From positions 186,001 through 250,000 of the forward strand of contig NZ_CP007212.1 in NCBI RefSeq assembly GCF_001411805.1: a stretch of 64,000 nucleotides of DNA. The letters run 5' to 3'. The position numbers and the translations under genes were made by a program. This document shows positions 1-8,132 of this stretch, one piece after another. Below the pieces are notes generated by a model. The model was not told the origin of the DNA. It worked only from the letters and a program-made list of their open reading frames with translations, and made no database searches. Positions within the stretch are counted from its first letter, which is position 1, and every line of letters begins with the position of its first letter. This DNA comes from Burkholderia plantarii (GTDB lineage: Bacteria; Pseudomonadota; Gammaproteobacteria; Burkholderiales; Burkholderiaceae).

Positions 1-315
1 CGACGACAGCGTGCCCGTGGCGGCTTCCGTTGCCAGCGTGCTGATACGCTGCAGGCTGGTCGTCAGCGACGACAGCTGGCTCGACGTCGTCTGGATCAGC
101 GAGACGGCGTCGTTGGTGTTCTGCACGCCCTGGTTCAGGCCGTTGATCTGCGTTTGCATACGCGTTGCAATCGCCAGACCTGCTGCATCGTCAGCCGCGC
201 TGTTGATGCGGTTGCCCGACGACAGACGCGTGATGGCTTGCGACAGTGCGCTCTGCGAGCCGTTCAGGTTCTGCTGAGCGACCAGCGAGTTGACATTAGT
301 ATTAATACCGAGCAT
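1..315 (-). CDS. fliC: flagellin, N-terminal part (runs off left edge)
   Basis: This is the first 105 codons of flagellin, the subunit of the flagellar filament; the rest lies left of the window. The translation starts MLGINTNVNSLVAQQNL and continues with the SSGNRINSAADDAAGLAIA segment, both hallmarks of the conserved D0/D1 helices that pack the filament core and carry the export signal. The start ATG (complement of 313-315) is preceded by AGGAGAA at about 6 nt, an excellent ribosome binding site. A sigma-28 promoter lies about 90 bp upstream at 407-432, so expression depends on FliA, encoded at 28.7 kb. The surface-exposed variable domain and the C-terminus cannot be judged. Confidence 0.96.
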   Translation of the reverse strand, partial: MLGINTNVNSLVAQQNLNGSQSALSQAITRLSSGNRINSAADDAAGLAIATRMQTQINGLNQGVQNTNDAVSLIQTTSSQLSSLTTSLQRISTLATEAATGTLSS

Positions 316-908
316 GGAAATTCTCCTAAGTGAGCCGAGACCTTTGACAAGCCAACATTGGCATCGGCGGACGCACTCGTTCTTTGCTGGCCGCCTCAGA
401 GCAGGATTTCGGCGGCCCGAAAAAAAACTTGAGGGATAGTTTCGATTCGTCCCGACTTTTTAATCTCGCGTCGGTCGCGAATCGCGCTTCGCCCCGTGGC
501 CGACGCAAAGTGCTGTCGGTTGCGGGATTGCACGCGGATGACTCCGCCCACAGATGGATTTCGGCAGCGGCGGCCAAGACTGAAGGACGGGAGATACCCG
601 GGACGACACGAATGTGTGGATACGACAGGGAGGCGGTAAACCTCTGGCAGTCCGAATGTTTACCTGCTAACATGGCGGGCTGAATTGAGATTTCTGCAAG
701 CGGTGCCCGTTTTCGGCATGTCCTGCTGGCAGTCAAACGCGGCGCCTGGTGTGGGTTGCCGGGCGTTTCGCGGTGCATTCCGCCTCTCTTTTCCGGCCTC
801 CGAGGCCACCAAGCCGCTCGTTTCGCCTGTTTGTGGAAACGCCCGGAAGGCCGGTGCGTGGCGCTTGGCCGCTACGTTTTTGACCGTATCAAGCAATTTG
901 GGAACGAC
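316..908. other. gene-less region between divergent fliC and rpsU
   Basis: About 590 bp. It holds the fliC leader and sigma-28 promoter at the left end. Short open frames occur on both strands but none has a ribosome binding site or recognisable family. The part nearest rpsU is expected to contain the rpsU promoter; I could not pick a convincing -35/-10 pair. Confidence 0.5.
407..432 (-). promoter_or_regulatory. sigma-28 (FliA) promoter of fliC
   Basis: Read on the minus strand this is TCAAGTTT, an 11-nt spacer, then GCCGAAA. The consensus for FliA promoters is TAAAGTTT-N11-GCCGATAA, so both boxes match closely and the spacing is exact. Its position 92 bp upstream of the fliC start fits a class-3 flagellar gene. 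Confidence 0.85.
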
Positions 909-1121
909 ATGACGACGATTCTTCTGAAGGAAAACGAGCCGTTCGAAGTAGCGATTCGCCGCTTTCGCCGCGCGATCGAAAAGAACGGCCTGATCGCTGA
1001 ACTGCGTGAGCGCCAGTCCTACGAAAAGCCGACGGCTGTTCGCAAGCGCAAGAAGGCTGCCGCAGTCAAGCGCCTGCACAAGCGCCTGCGCAGCCAGATG
1101 CTGCCGAAGAAGCTCCACTAA
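909..1121 (+). CDS. rpsU: 30S ribosomal protein S21
   Basis: S21 is a small-subunit ribosomal protein that helps initiation by supporting pairing of the mRNA Shine-Dalgarno with 16S rRNA. The 70-residue product begins [19 protein letters not shown] and ends in a strongly basic helix ([17 protein letters not shown]), the full length and layout of the bS21 family. An upstream ATG in the same frame would add 51 residues of unrelated sequence, so the start at MTTILL was chosen on homology. It stands alone with its own terminator immediately downstream. Burkholderia carry more than one rpsU paralogue, so this need not be the only copy. Confidence 0.96.
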   Translation: MTTILLKENEPFEVAIRRFRRAIEKNGLIAELRERQSYEKPTAVRKRKKAAAVKRLHKRLRSQMLPKKLH

Positions 1122-1144
1122 GCTTCCACGGTTCGCAACAGGAC

Positions 1145-1187
1145 GGCGGTGCCGCCTCGCAAGAGGTGGCGCCGCCGTTTTGCTTTT
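1145..1187 (+). terminator. rho-independent terminator of rpsU
   Basis: A 14-bp stem (1145-1158 with 1163-1176, two G-U pairs) closes a GCAA loop and is followed by GTTTTGCTTTT. It starts 23 bp after the rpsU stop. Confidence 0.85.
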
Positions 1188-1303
1188 GGGGGCCGGGATC
1201 GGGTTTGCCCGGGATCGTCGTTTGCCGGCTGCCCTGGAGCCGGCAGCATGGCTGCGCCGCTTCGTGGCGACGTGCATGCTCAGGCCGTGGTGGGGTTTTT
1301 TTT

Positions 1304-2026
1304 CTACTTCGCGGCGGGCCGTTTGGTGGCCGGCTTCGCGGCCGGCTTCTTGGCCGGCTTGGCGGTTGCGGCCGGCTTGGCGGCGGCCTCGGTGGCCGCG
1401 TGTTTCGTCGATGGCGCCGCGTCGATCGTCGATTTGGCCGCGTTTTCTGCCTCGACGTTAGCCGCCGCCGCGCAGGCGGCCCGGCAGGGGCAGTCGAATT
1501 CATGGTCGTTGACCATGCCGATCGCCTGCATCAGCGCGTAGCAGATCGTCGAGCCGACGAATTTGCAGCCGTAGCGCTTGAGCGCCTTGCTGAGCGCGTC
1601 GGAGGTCCCGGTCGAGGCCGGCGCGTCGCGATACGAACGCCAGCCGTTCTGCACCGGCGAGTCGCCGACGAACGACCACAGGAACGCGGCGAGCGAGCCG
1701 TGTTCCGCGCGGATGCGCTGGACCGCGCGCGCGTTCGCGATCGTCGATTCGATCTTCAGGCGGTTGCGCACGATGCCGGGGTCCTGCATCAGCGCCTCGA
1801 CCTGGGCCGGCGTGAAGCGGGCGACCGCGTCGGCGTCGAAGTTCGCGAACGCGGCGCGATAGTTCTCGCGCTTGTTCAGGATCGTCGACCACGACAGGCC
1901 GGCCTGCGCGCCCTCGAGGATCAGCATTTCGAACAGGTAACGATCGTCGCGCGACGGGCGTCCCCATTCGGTGTCGTGATAATGCGCGTCGGCCTCGGTG
2001 CGGACCCAGTTGCAGCGTGTATCCAT
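1304..2026 (-). CDS. tag: DNA-3-methyladenine glycosylase I with basic tail
   Basis: Tag removes 3-methyladenine from alkylated DNA in base-excision repair. The 240-residue product starts MDTRCNWV and carries the Tag landmarks: YHDTEWGRP near residue 19, LEGAQAGLSW with the catalytic-region Glu, and the zinc ligands Cys5, the His of YHDTEWG, and His/Cys of HEFDC near residue 180. The core ends there. About 50 further residues are almost only Ala, Lys, Pro and Thr (for example AKKPAAKPATKRPAAK), like the tail of a histone H1; ordinary Tag is about 190 residues. The start is set by GAGGAG 4-9 nt upstream; the open frame extends further 5' but into low-complexity sequence. Confidence 0.93.
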   Translation of the reverse strand: MDTRCNWVRTEADAHYHDTEWGRPSRDDRYLFEMLILEGAQAGLSWSTILNKRENYRAAFANFDADAVARFTPAQVEALMQDPGIVRNRLKIESTIANARAVQRIRAEHGSLAAFLWSFVGDSPVQNGWRSYRDAPASTGTSDALSKALKRYGCKFVGSTICYALMQAIGMVNDHEFDCPCRAACAAAANVEAENAAKSTIDAAPSTKHAATEAAAKPAATAKPAKKPAAKPATKRPAAK

Positions 2027-2286
2027 CGACTCCTCGCGTGGTTGGCGGCCCGGCTGGTGGCCGGTTCGTCGCCCGATTGTCGGCCCGATTATCGGCCGGC
2101 GGATTTCAGCCGCCGCCCAGCATAGCCGAACGGCCGCGCCGCGCAAGCCGGCCATTCAGCCATTCCGGCCATCCGATCTCGGCGAGCGGCGCGCGACGCC
2201 GGGCGGCGATCCACGACGACCCGCCGCGATCCGGTTAAGCTCTCGCCTCGGCCCATCCATTCCCGCATTCCCCGGAGCATCGCAGC

Positions 2287-3189
2287 ATGCAGCAGACGCG
2301 CGCCACGGCGGCACCCACCTATCTGATCGGCATCGACGGCGGCGGCACCGGCACGCGCGCCGTGCTTGCCGATGCCCACGGGCGCGAGCTGGCGCGCGGC
2401 AGCGGCGGCCCTTCGGGGCTTGCGCTCGGCATCGACGCGGCCTGGGCGTCGATCGGCGCGGCGTGCGCCGACGCGTTCGCGCGGGCCGGCCTGCGGATCG
2501 ACTGGGCGCAATGCGTGCTCGGCTGCGGGCTCGCCGGCAGCAACCATCCGGGCTGGCTGGCGGCGTTTGTCGCCGGCTCGCCGGCCGCCGCGCTGGTGGT
2601 CGAGAACGACGCCTACACCACCGTGCTGGGTGCCCATGACGGCGCGCCGGGCGTGATCGTCGCGCTCGGCACCGGCAGCATCGCGGCCGCGCTCGATGCG
2701 GACGGCCGCTGCCGGATCGCCGGCGGCTACGGTTTTCCGTCCGGCGACGAGGCGAGCGGCGCGTGGTTCGGGCTGCGTGCGCTCGCCCATGCGCAGCAGG
2801 CGCTCGACGGCCGCGTGCCGGCTGACGCATTCGCGGCGGCGCTGCTCGAAAAGACCGGCGCCGGCGATCGCGACAGCCTGGTGGTCTGGTCGTGCGCGGC
2901 GAACCAGACCGCCTACGCGGCGCTCGCGCCGGCCGTGTTCGCGCATCGTGGACATCCGGTCGCGGCCGGCCTGATCGCCGAGGCGGGCGATGCGATCGGC
3001 CGCATGATCGACGCGCTCGATCCCGCGCGGGCGCTGCCGGTCGCGCTCTGCGGCGGGCTGGCCGGCCAGCTCGAGGCGGCCGTGCCGGAGCCGCATCGCG
3101 CGCGGCTGCGCGCGCCGCTGGCGGATTCCGCGCACGGCGCGCTGCGGCTCGCGCAACGCGAGGCCGCGCGGCTGGCCGGGGCGCGCTGA
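2287..3189 (+). CDS. BadF/BadG-type ATPase, putative (N-acetyl)glucosamine kinase
   Basis: A 300-residue member of the ASKHA (actin/sugar-kinase/Hsp70) superfamily, BadF/BadG/BcrA/BcrD branch, which includes bacterial and eukaryotic N-acetylglucosamine kinases. Visible motifs are the phosphate-1 loop YLIGIDGGGTGTRAVLAD (residues 12-29), the VVENDAYTT segment with the likely catalytic Asp, the phosphate-2 loop IVALGTGSIA, GYGFPSGDEASG, and the adenosine loop ALCGGLAG near the C-terminus. Length matches glucosamine-kinase-type members. The substrate is inferred from family only. It is monocistronic here, divergent from tag, with no sugar-utilisation genes beside it to sharpen the call. Confidence 0.82.
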   Translation: MQQTRATAAPTYLIGIDGGGTGTRAVLADAHGRELARGSGGPSGLALGIDAAWASIGAACADAFARAGLRIDWAQCVLGCGLAGSNHPGWLAAFVAGSPAAALVVENDAYTTVLGAHDGAPGVIVALGTGSIAAALDADGRCRIAGGYGFPSGDEASGAWFGLRALAHAQQALDGRVPADAFAAALLEKTGAGDRDSLVVWSCAANQTAYAALAPAVFAHRGHPVAAGLIAEAGDAIGRMIDALDPARALPVALCGGLAGQLEAAVPEPHRARLRAPLADSAHGALRLAQREAARLAGAR

Positions 3190-3242
3190 GCGGCGGCTGG
3201 GGCGCCGGTGTTTTGATTGCCGTAAATCGGCGAACGGAGAAC

Positions 3243-3306
3243 GGCAACCCGGCAACCCGGCAACCCGGCAACCCGGCAACCCGGCAACCCGGCAACCCGG
3301 CAACCC
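3243..3306. repeat. 8-bp tandem repeat, eight perfect copies
   Basis: Eight perfect head-to-tail copies of GGCAACCC followed by one degenerate copy (GGCGGCCC). The array sits in the 310-bp gap between the kinase stop (3189) and the HAD hydrolase start (3500) and lies outside any supported gene. Such an array is prone to slippage, so copy number is likely to vary between strains. Nothing else is recognisable in this gap apart from the leader of the next gene. Confidence 0.9.
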
Positions 3307-3499
3307 GGCGGCCCGCGCGTATTGAAAAGCACTCGCGAAATCAATCACGGCCGGCGAGCGCACGAGCTTCCTCGCATCCACCGCCTCGCTCGACCGCTCG
3401 CCCCAAAAGCCCGCCCGCGTCCATCCGGGATCCCGCGTCATTGCGCTGCTTTCACCAGCCGGCGTTTAAAATGCAGGGTTTCCGCATTCGCCGCCCGCC

Positions 3500-4321
3500 A
3501 TGTACAAAGTCATCTGCACCGATCTCGACGGCACGCTGCTGAACAGCGATCACCAGCTCGATCCGTACACGATCGAGACCGTGCGGCGGCTGGCCGGCGA
3601 CGACGTGCCTTTCGTGATCGCGACCGGCCGCCATTACGCCGACGTCGCCGGGATCCGCGACGTGCTCGGCATCCGGCCCTACCTGATCACCTCGAACGGC
3701 GCGCGCGTCCACGCGCCCGACGACACCCAGTTGCACGCGCTCGACATCGCGCCGCCGATGGCGCGCGAACTGGTCCGGCCCGAGGTGGCGGGCGCGCACG
3801 GGCGCGTGATCGTCAACCTGTTCACCGACGACAGCTGGCTGATCGACCGCGAGGCGCCGGAACTGCTCGCGTTCCACCAGGACTCCGGTTTCCACTACCG
3901 CGTGATCGACATGCTCGCGCACGACGGCACCGACGTCGCGAAGGTGCTCTACATCGGCGAGCCGCGCGATCTGGCCGTGGTGGCCGCGAACCTCGCGAAC
4001 CGTTTCGGCGACGCGCTCTACGTGACCTATTCGCTGCCCGACTGCCTGGAAGTGATGACGGCCAACGTCTCGAAGGGCCGGGCGCTGCGCGTCGTGCTCG
4101 AACGGCTCGGCATCGATCGCGCCCACTGCGTCGCGTTCGGCGACAACATGAACGACATCGACCTGCTCGAAACCGCCGGCTTCCCGTTCATGATGGACAA
4201 CGCGAATCCGGACCTGATGCTGCGCCTGCCGACGGTGCCGCGCATCGGCAGCAACGCCGACGCGGGCGTCGCGCGCCATCTGCGCATGCTGTTCGAAATC
4301 AACGCCGATCCGGCGCGCTGA
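3500..4321 (+). CDS. HAD-superfamily Cof-type phosphatase
   Basis: A 273-residue haloacid-dehalogenase-type hydrolase of the Cof/YidA subfamily, expected to dephosphorylate small sugar or nucleotide phosphates. Motif I is CTDLDGTLL with the nucleophile Asp8 and acid/base Asp10; motif II is VIATGRHY and TSNGA; motif III Lys is in ANVSKGRAL; motif IV is AFGDNMNDIDLL. The segment between residues about 85 and 190 is the C2B cap that sets substrate choice. The ATG at 3500 is the first Met before motif I. The precise substrate cannot be read from the sequence. Confidence 0.88.
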   Translation: MYKVICTDLDGTLLNSDHQLDPYTIETVRRLAGDDVPFVIATGRHYADVAGIRDVLGIRPYLITSNGARVHAPDDTQLHALDIAPPMARELVRPEVAGAHGRVIVNLFTDDSWLIDREAPELLAFHQDSGFHYRVIDMLAHDGTDVAKVLYIGEPRDLAVVAANLANRFGDALYVTYSLPDCLEVMTANVSKGRALRVVLERLGIDRAHCVAFGDNMNDIDLLETAGFPFMMDNANPDLMLRLPTVPRIGSNADAGVARHLRMLFEINADPAR

Positions 4322-4889
4322 ACGCGCGCCAGGCGCCGCGGCCCGCCGCCGGGCCGTTGGAAACCCCACGCGGCCTTTCCCCAAGCGATCGTTCGATTCC
4401 GCCGCGCCAACGAAAAGCGGGCGCCGCGGCGCCCGCTCAAGTTCACCATCCCCCGGCTCTTGTATCAGGTCGAGCGGCGTCGGGGTCGCCGCCACCGCGC
4501 TCCTCGTAATGGTTCCGGCTTTTTGTCCGAATTGGTGAACACGTGGCAATCATGCAATCGCCGCGTTGACGCCGCGTGGCGATTTTCGTGAACCGTGCGT
4601 TCAAAAAGAGTGAAAATTTCGTTGGTTGCGCGGCGAATAATTGACGCCGCCGCAATTGCATTGGATTATAAGATTTCCAATGCGTGGCCAAGAGTCAACG
4701 ATTGTTAAATTCCGCTCAGGCGGCGCAGGATTTTTATTAGAATTAAATCGCACTGCAATATAACGCATCCGCAATAAAATTTTTCATACGAAATGGGCGA
4801 CGCCCGGTTTCGGTACAGTGCTGATTGCGGAACGGAGCGATGGGGCCGGGGCGCTGCATGCTCGGCGAATCGGGAATAGGGAGTGAAAA
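4322..4889. other. A/T-rich intergenic region upstream of the H-NS gene
   Basis: About 570 bp without a gene. The left part holds a perfect hairpin at 4416-4437. The right 350 bp is strikingly A/T-rich against the surrounding 68-70 % G+C, with runs such as AATTAAAT and AATAAAATTTTTC. H-NS proteins bind curved A/T-rich DNA, so this looks like the promoter and possible self-binding region of the downstream gene. Several TATAAT-like hexamers are present and no single one is clearly the promoter. Confidence 0.5.
4416..4437. terminator. stem-loop after the HAD gene, possible terminator
   Basis: AGCGGGCGCC and its perfect complement GGCGCCCGCT flank a GC centre. There is no T-run on the plus side, but the minus-strand reading ends in TTTTCG. 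It may act as a factor-assisted terminator for the HAD gene. Confidence 0.35.
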
Positions 4890-5186
4890 ATGTCTCAATA
4901 CGCAAAACTCAAGGCGCAGATCGCCGACCTTCAGGTGCAAGCCGAGGACGTCCGCCGTCAGGAAGTCGAGGCTGTGATCACTGATTTACAGCGCAAGATC
5001 GCCGAATACGGCTTGACGGCGCAGGACCTCGGTTTCGCGGAGCGCGCGCGGCGCGGCCGGCCGCCGAAAAAGGCACCGCTGCCGCCGAAGTATCGTGATC
5101 CCAAGTCGGGCGCCACCTGGAGTGGCCGTGGTAAACCCCCCAATTGGATCGTCGGGAAAAATCGTGAGCGTTATCTGGTCGAGTGA
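4890..5186 (+). CDS. H-NS family nucleoid protein (copy 1)
   Basis: A 98-residue H-NS/MvaT-like histone-like protein that bridges DNA and silences A/T-rich genes. Residues 1-45 form a charged coiled coil for dimerisation (QIADLQVQAEDVRRQEVEAV). A basic linker RARRGRPPKKAP leads to the C-terminal DNA-binding domain KYRDPKSGATWSGRGKPPNWI, which carries the short loop that inserts in the minor groove; the RGRPPKKA stretch is itself an AT-hook-like motif. GGGAGTG precedes the ATG. A paralogue with the same architecture lies at 40,653-40,946, and the gene ends in a strong shared terminator. Confidence 0.92.
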   Translation: MSQYAKLKAQIADLQVQAEDVRRQEVEAVITDLQRKIAEYGLTAQDLGFAERARRGRPPKKAPLPPKYRDPKSGATWSGRGKPPNWIVGKNRERYLVE

Positions 5187-5210
5187 ATCGACGCGCGAGG
5201 GTGGGCCACG

Positions 5211-5249
5211 AAAAAAGAAAGCCGCATGTCACATGCGGCTTTTCTTTTT
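5211..5249. terminator. bidirectional rho-independent terminator
   Basis: AAAAAAGAAA, then GCCGCATG / CATGCGGC around a 3-nt loop (5221-5239), then TTTTCTTTTT. The symmetry of A and T tracts lets it stop both the plus-strand H-NS gene and the converging glycosyltransferase gene. Confidence 0.92.
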
Positions 5250-5298
5250 GCGATTCACATTACGGGCGGATCAGGTGGAATCCCGCACCGAATCCGGA

Positions 5299-6363
5299 TC
5301 AGCTCGCGGCAAGTCGCGTCAAATGCGGTCGCTTGACGTGAGCGCCCAGCGTTTCATAAATCTCCACATAGTGACGTGCCATCGTCTTCGCACTGAATCG
5401 CGTTTCGAAACGCTGGCGGATCGCTTCGCGTGACAACGTGTCGATTTGTTGCAGCGCGCCGATCGCGCTGTGTTCGTCCTCGACGATGAAGCCGGTCAGG
5501 CCGTCCTCGATCACCTCGGGCACCGAGCCGCGATTGAACGCCACCACCGGCGTGCCGCAGGCCATCGCCTCGATCATCACGAGGCCGAACGGCTCCGGCC
5601 AGTCGATCGGGAACAGCAGCGCCTTCGCACCCGACAGGAACGCCGGCTTCTGCGCCTCGTTGATCTCGCCGATGAACTCGACGTTGGCGGTGGCGAGCAG
5701 CGGCTCGATCTCGGTCTTGAAGTATTCCTCGTCGACCTTGTCGACCTTGGCGGCGATCTTCAGCGGCAGGCCGCTCTTGGCCGCGATACGAATTGCGGTG
5801 TCGACACGCTTTTCGGGACAGATCCGGCCCAAAAATGCGAGATACTCTGGCTTGCGGTCCTGCTGCGGCGTGAGCAGCGTGTCGGGCAGGCCGTGGTAGA
5901 CGGTACCGGCCCAGCCGGCCTGCGGCAGCGGGATGCGCTGCGAGTTCGAGATCGACACCACCGGCGCGTTCGGGAACGCGTTGAACACGGGCTGCAGCTC
6001 GGGCAGGTCGAGCCGGCCGTGCAGCGTGGTCACGTAGGGCACGTCGAGGCGCGACAGCAGCGGGAACGGCAGATAGTCGAGGTGCAGGTGCAGGACGTCG
6101 AACTCATGCGCGACGCGCGCCACCTGTTCGAGCAGGCGCATGTGCGGCGCCATCGAGTCGCGGATCGACGGGTCGAGGCGCAGCGCGCGCGGCCACGAGG
6201 CTTCGAGCTTCGCGGACGTGACGGAATCGCCGCTCGCGAACAGCGTGACGTCGTGGCCCAGTTCGACCAAGGCTTCCGTCAGGTAGGACACGACGCGCTC
6301 GGTGCCGCCATAAAGTTTTGGCGGGACGGCTTCGTAGAGCGGGGCGATTTGGGCGATGCGCAT
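5299..6363 (-). CDS. glycosyltransferase family 4
   Basis: A 354-residue GT-B retaining glycosyltransferase of family GT4. The N-terminal Rossmann half opens MRIAQIAPLYEAVPPKLYGGTERVV, with the acceptor-side glycine loop. The C-terminal half binds the sugar nucleotide: FLGRICPEKRVD near residue 178 and the E-x7-E element EPFGLVMIEAMACGTPVV near residue 262, the signature of the family. Donor and acceptor are unknown. The gene is alone, with flhD on its far side in the opposite direction, so no polysaccharide cluster helps assign a pathway. Confidence 0.9.
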   Translation of the reverse strand: MRIAQIAPLYEAVPPKLYGGTERVVSYLTEALVELGHDVTLFASGDSVTSAKLEASWPRALRLDPSIRDSMAPHMRLLEQVARVAHEFDVLHLHLDYLPFPLLSRLDVPYVTTLHGRLDLPELQPVFNAFPNAPVVSISNSQRIPLPQAGWAGTVYHGLPDTLLTPQQDRKPEYLAFLGRICPEKRVDTAIRIAAKSGLPLKIAAKVDKVDEEYFKTEIEPLLATANVEFIGEINEAQKPAFLSGAKALLFPIDWPEPFGLVMIEAMACGTPVVAFNRGSVPEVIEDGLTGFIVEDEHSAIGALQQIDTLSREAIRQRFETRFSAKTMARHYVEIYETLGAHVKRPHLTRLAAS

Positions 6364-6917
6364 GAGTGGTTCTCCTGTGCGTATGGTGGCCGGGCCGGCG
6401 CGCAGTGCGCCGGATCGGGCGCCTGCGGCGGCGGGCAGCGGGGCGGTCCGCAGAGCGAGGCAAGGGGACCGCCGGCCGACCGTTCGACTCTATTATCGGG
6501 ATCGAGCGGCGAGGATCGAGTGGTTTTGCAAACACTTAACCCTTGTTACAGCCTGAAATAGGAGGAATCCCGGATGGCGGGCGACCGTTTTCCGGGCGGG
6601 TGCCTGCCGATTGTGTCAGGCGCAAAGATATCGCGAAAATGACCTGAAGAAAAATTATTACGTGCCGTTATAACCCTTGCCCATCAAGGGTTTACATGAA
6701 AACAACAGGTTCCGTAAGTCCTCATGGATGTCGGAAAAATTCCTACACGGTTTACAGACAAATCCTGCGCTGCGCGTTCCCCTTTGCTGATACCCGCCGA
6801 AAACTCGTTTGGCCACAATGACTGCAAGAATATAAACGCCGGTTGCCGACCCAGTGGGCGAGCAGACCTGGCAAACGTTTTCAAAGCTAGATGGCCAAGA
6901 TTTCTTACGGGGGAATC
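6364..6917. other. regulatory region upstream of flhDC
   Basis: About 550 bp between the divergent glycosyltransferase and flhD. It becomes A/T-richer toward 6640-6860. Its notable element is the inverted repeat at 6672-6692. No gene is supported here. As flhDC is the entry point of the flagellar cascade, several regulators are expected to bind in this stretch. Confidence 0.6.
6672..6692. promoter_or_regulatory. inverted repeat AACCCTT-N7-AAGGGTT upstream of flhD
   Basis: A perfect 8-bp inverted repeat (AACCCTTG / CAAGGGTT) about 225 bp upstream of the flhD start. The same arms with the same 7-bp spacing recur at 36,544-36,564 upstream of a branched-chain amino-acid binding protein gene. Most likely a dimeric regulator site; the regulator is unknown. 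Confidence 0.5.
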
Positions 6918-7238
6918 ATGAGCGCGACCAGTGAAATGCTCGCCGAGATCAAGGAAGTTAACCTGTCGTATCTGTTGCTCGCGCAGCGCCTGCTGCGTGA
7001 GGACAAGGCAATGGGCATGTTCCGCATGGGCATCTCGGAAGAGATCGCGGACGTGCTCGCGAACCTGACGCTCGCCCAGACGGTCAAGCTCGCGGCATCG
7101 AACCAGATGCTGTGCCGCTTCCGTTTCGACGACCACGCCCTGCTGTCCTCGCTTGCCGACAAGGGGCGCAGTACGGCCGTCGCGCAGGCGCACTCAGCCA
7201 TCCTGATGGCCGGGCAGCCCGTCGAAAGCCTCCGCTAA
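6918..7238 (+). CDS. flhD: flagellar master regulator subunit FlhD
   Basis: FlhD (106 residues) combines with FlhC in an FlhD4C2 complex that activates class-2 flagellar promoters together with sigma-70. The translation MSATSEMLAEIKEVNLSYLLLAQRLLREDK, followed by ISEEIADVLANLTLAQTVKLA and NQMLCRFRFDD, is typical of beta-proteobacterial FlhD, including the disulphide-capable Cys. The ATG at 6918 follows GGGGGAATC, a good ribosome binding site; an in-frame ATG nine codons upstream has none. flhC follows after 93 bp, so the two are cotranscribed. Confidence 0.96.
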   Translation: MSATSEMLAEIKEVNLSYLLLAQRLLREDKAMGMFRMGISEEIADVLANLTLAQTVKLAASNQMLCRFRFDDHALLSSLADKGRSTAVAQAHSAILMAGQPVESLR

Positions 7239-7331
7239 CTCCCTACATCATTCGCCGTCCGTGGCCCGGCGCGCATTTGTGCGCCCGGCGCGCGTGCTCG
7301 GCCCAATACCGGAATTCGCGGAGAGACTGCA

Positions 7332-7895
7332 ATGGCGACGAAGAGCGTGGTGCTCGAGGTCAAGGAAATCACCCTGGCGATCGAGCTGATCGAGCTGGGT
7401 GCCCGACTGCAACTGCTGGAAGCCGAGACGAACCTGTCTCGCGACCGCCTGATCAAGCTGTACAAGGAACTGAAGGGCGTCTCGCCGCCGAAGGGCATGC
7501 TGCCGTTCTCGACGGACTGGTTCATGACCTGGCAGCCGAACATCCATTCGTCGCTGTTCTACAACATCTACCGCTTCATGCAGGCCCATGGCGGCTGCGA
7601 CTCGATCCAGTCGATCGTGAAGAGCTACCGGCTCTACCTCGAGCACGTCGGCCTGTCCGACGACGAGGCGGCGCTGAGCCTCACGCGCGCCTGGACGCTG
7701 GTGCGCTTCTTCGATTCGGGGATGCTGCAGATGACGCCGTGTACGCGCTGCGGCGGCCATTTTGTTGCGCACGCTCATGACCCGCAGGGCGGCTTCGTCT
7801 GCGGCCTGTGCCAGCCGCCGTCGCGTGCCGGCAAGACCCGCAAGGCCGCCGCGAAGGCCGAGGCCGAACCGGCGGTCGCGCTCGCCGCGGTCTGA
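7332..7895 (+). CDS. flhC: flagellar master regulator subunit FlhC
   Basis: FlhC (187 residues) is the DNA-contacting partner in the FlhDC activator. The zinc site is visible near residues 137-160 as TPCTRCGG and FVCGLCQ, four cysteines. The N-terminal part (residues 1-120) contains the [15 protein letters not shown] helix-turn-helix region. The last 25 residues ([20 protein letters not shown]) are low-complexity and look like a lineage-specific extension. It follows flhD directly, and motA starts 237 bp later under its own sigma-28 promoter, so transcription can be separately controlled at that point. Confidence 0.96.
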   Translation: MATKSVVLEVKEITLAIELIELGARLQLLEAETNLSRDRLIKLYKELKGVSPPKGMLPFSTDWFMTWQPNIHSSLFYNIYRFMQAHGGCDSIQSIVKSYRLYLEHVGLSDDEAALSLTRAWTLVRFFDSGMLQMTPCTRCGGHFVAHAHDPQGGFVCGLCQPPSRAGKTRKAAAKAEAEPAVALAAV

Positions 7896-8057
7896 GCCCG
7901 GCCGGGGCCGCCCGCAGCGGCCTGGGCCTGGCCAGGCGCGGGATTGCGCCGAACCAGGCGGTGCGCGAGGCGCCGCCGCGACGCCCCCCGCTCGGCGCGC
8001 AGTCCGGCATATTTTGCCGACCCGGATCACATCGGGTTAGTCCCCGCCCCCGCAGGT

Positions 8058-8084
8058 GAAAGTTTTCGACACCCCTGCCGTAAA
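8058..8084 (+). promoter_or_regulatory. sigma-28 (FliA) promoter of motA
   Basis: GAAAGTTT, an exact 11-nt spacer, then GCCGTAAA, against consensus TAAAGTTT-N11-GCCGATAA. It lies 49 bp upstream of the motA GTG, placing motAB and perhaps the chemotaxis genes behind FliA as class-3 genes. Confidence 0.85.
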
Positions 8085-8132
8085 CCACTTATCGGCGGCC
8101 TTTCCCCGCCGGCCATTCGTGAGGGACAGGCT

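Noticed and set aside
384..912. Small open frames upstream of rpsU (99 and 75 codons)
   Set aside because: No ribosome binding sites, no homology, and they lie in the divergent promoter region of fliC and rpsU.
3243..3306. CRISPR-like array
   Set aside because: Period is only 8 bp with no spacers; no cas genes occur in the window.
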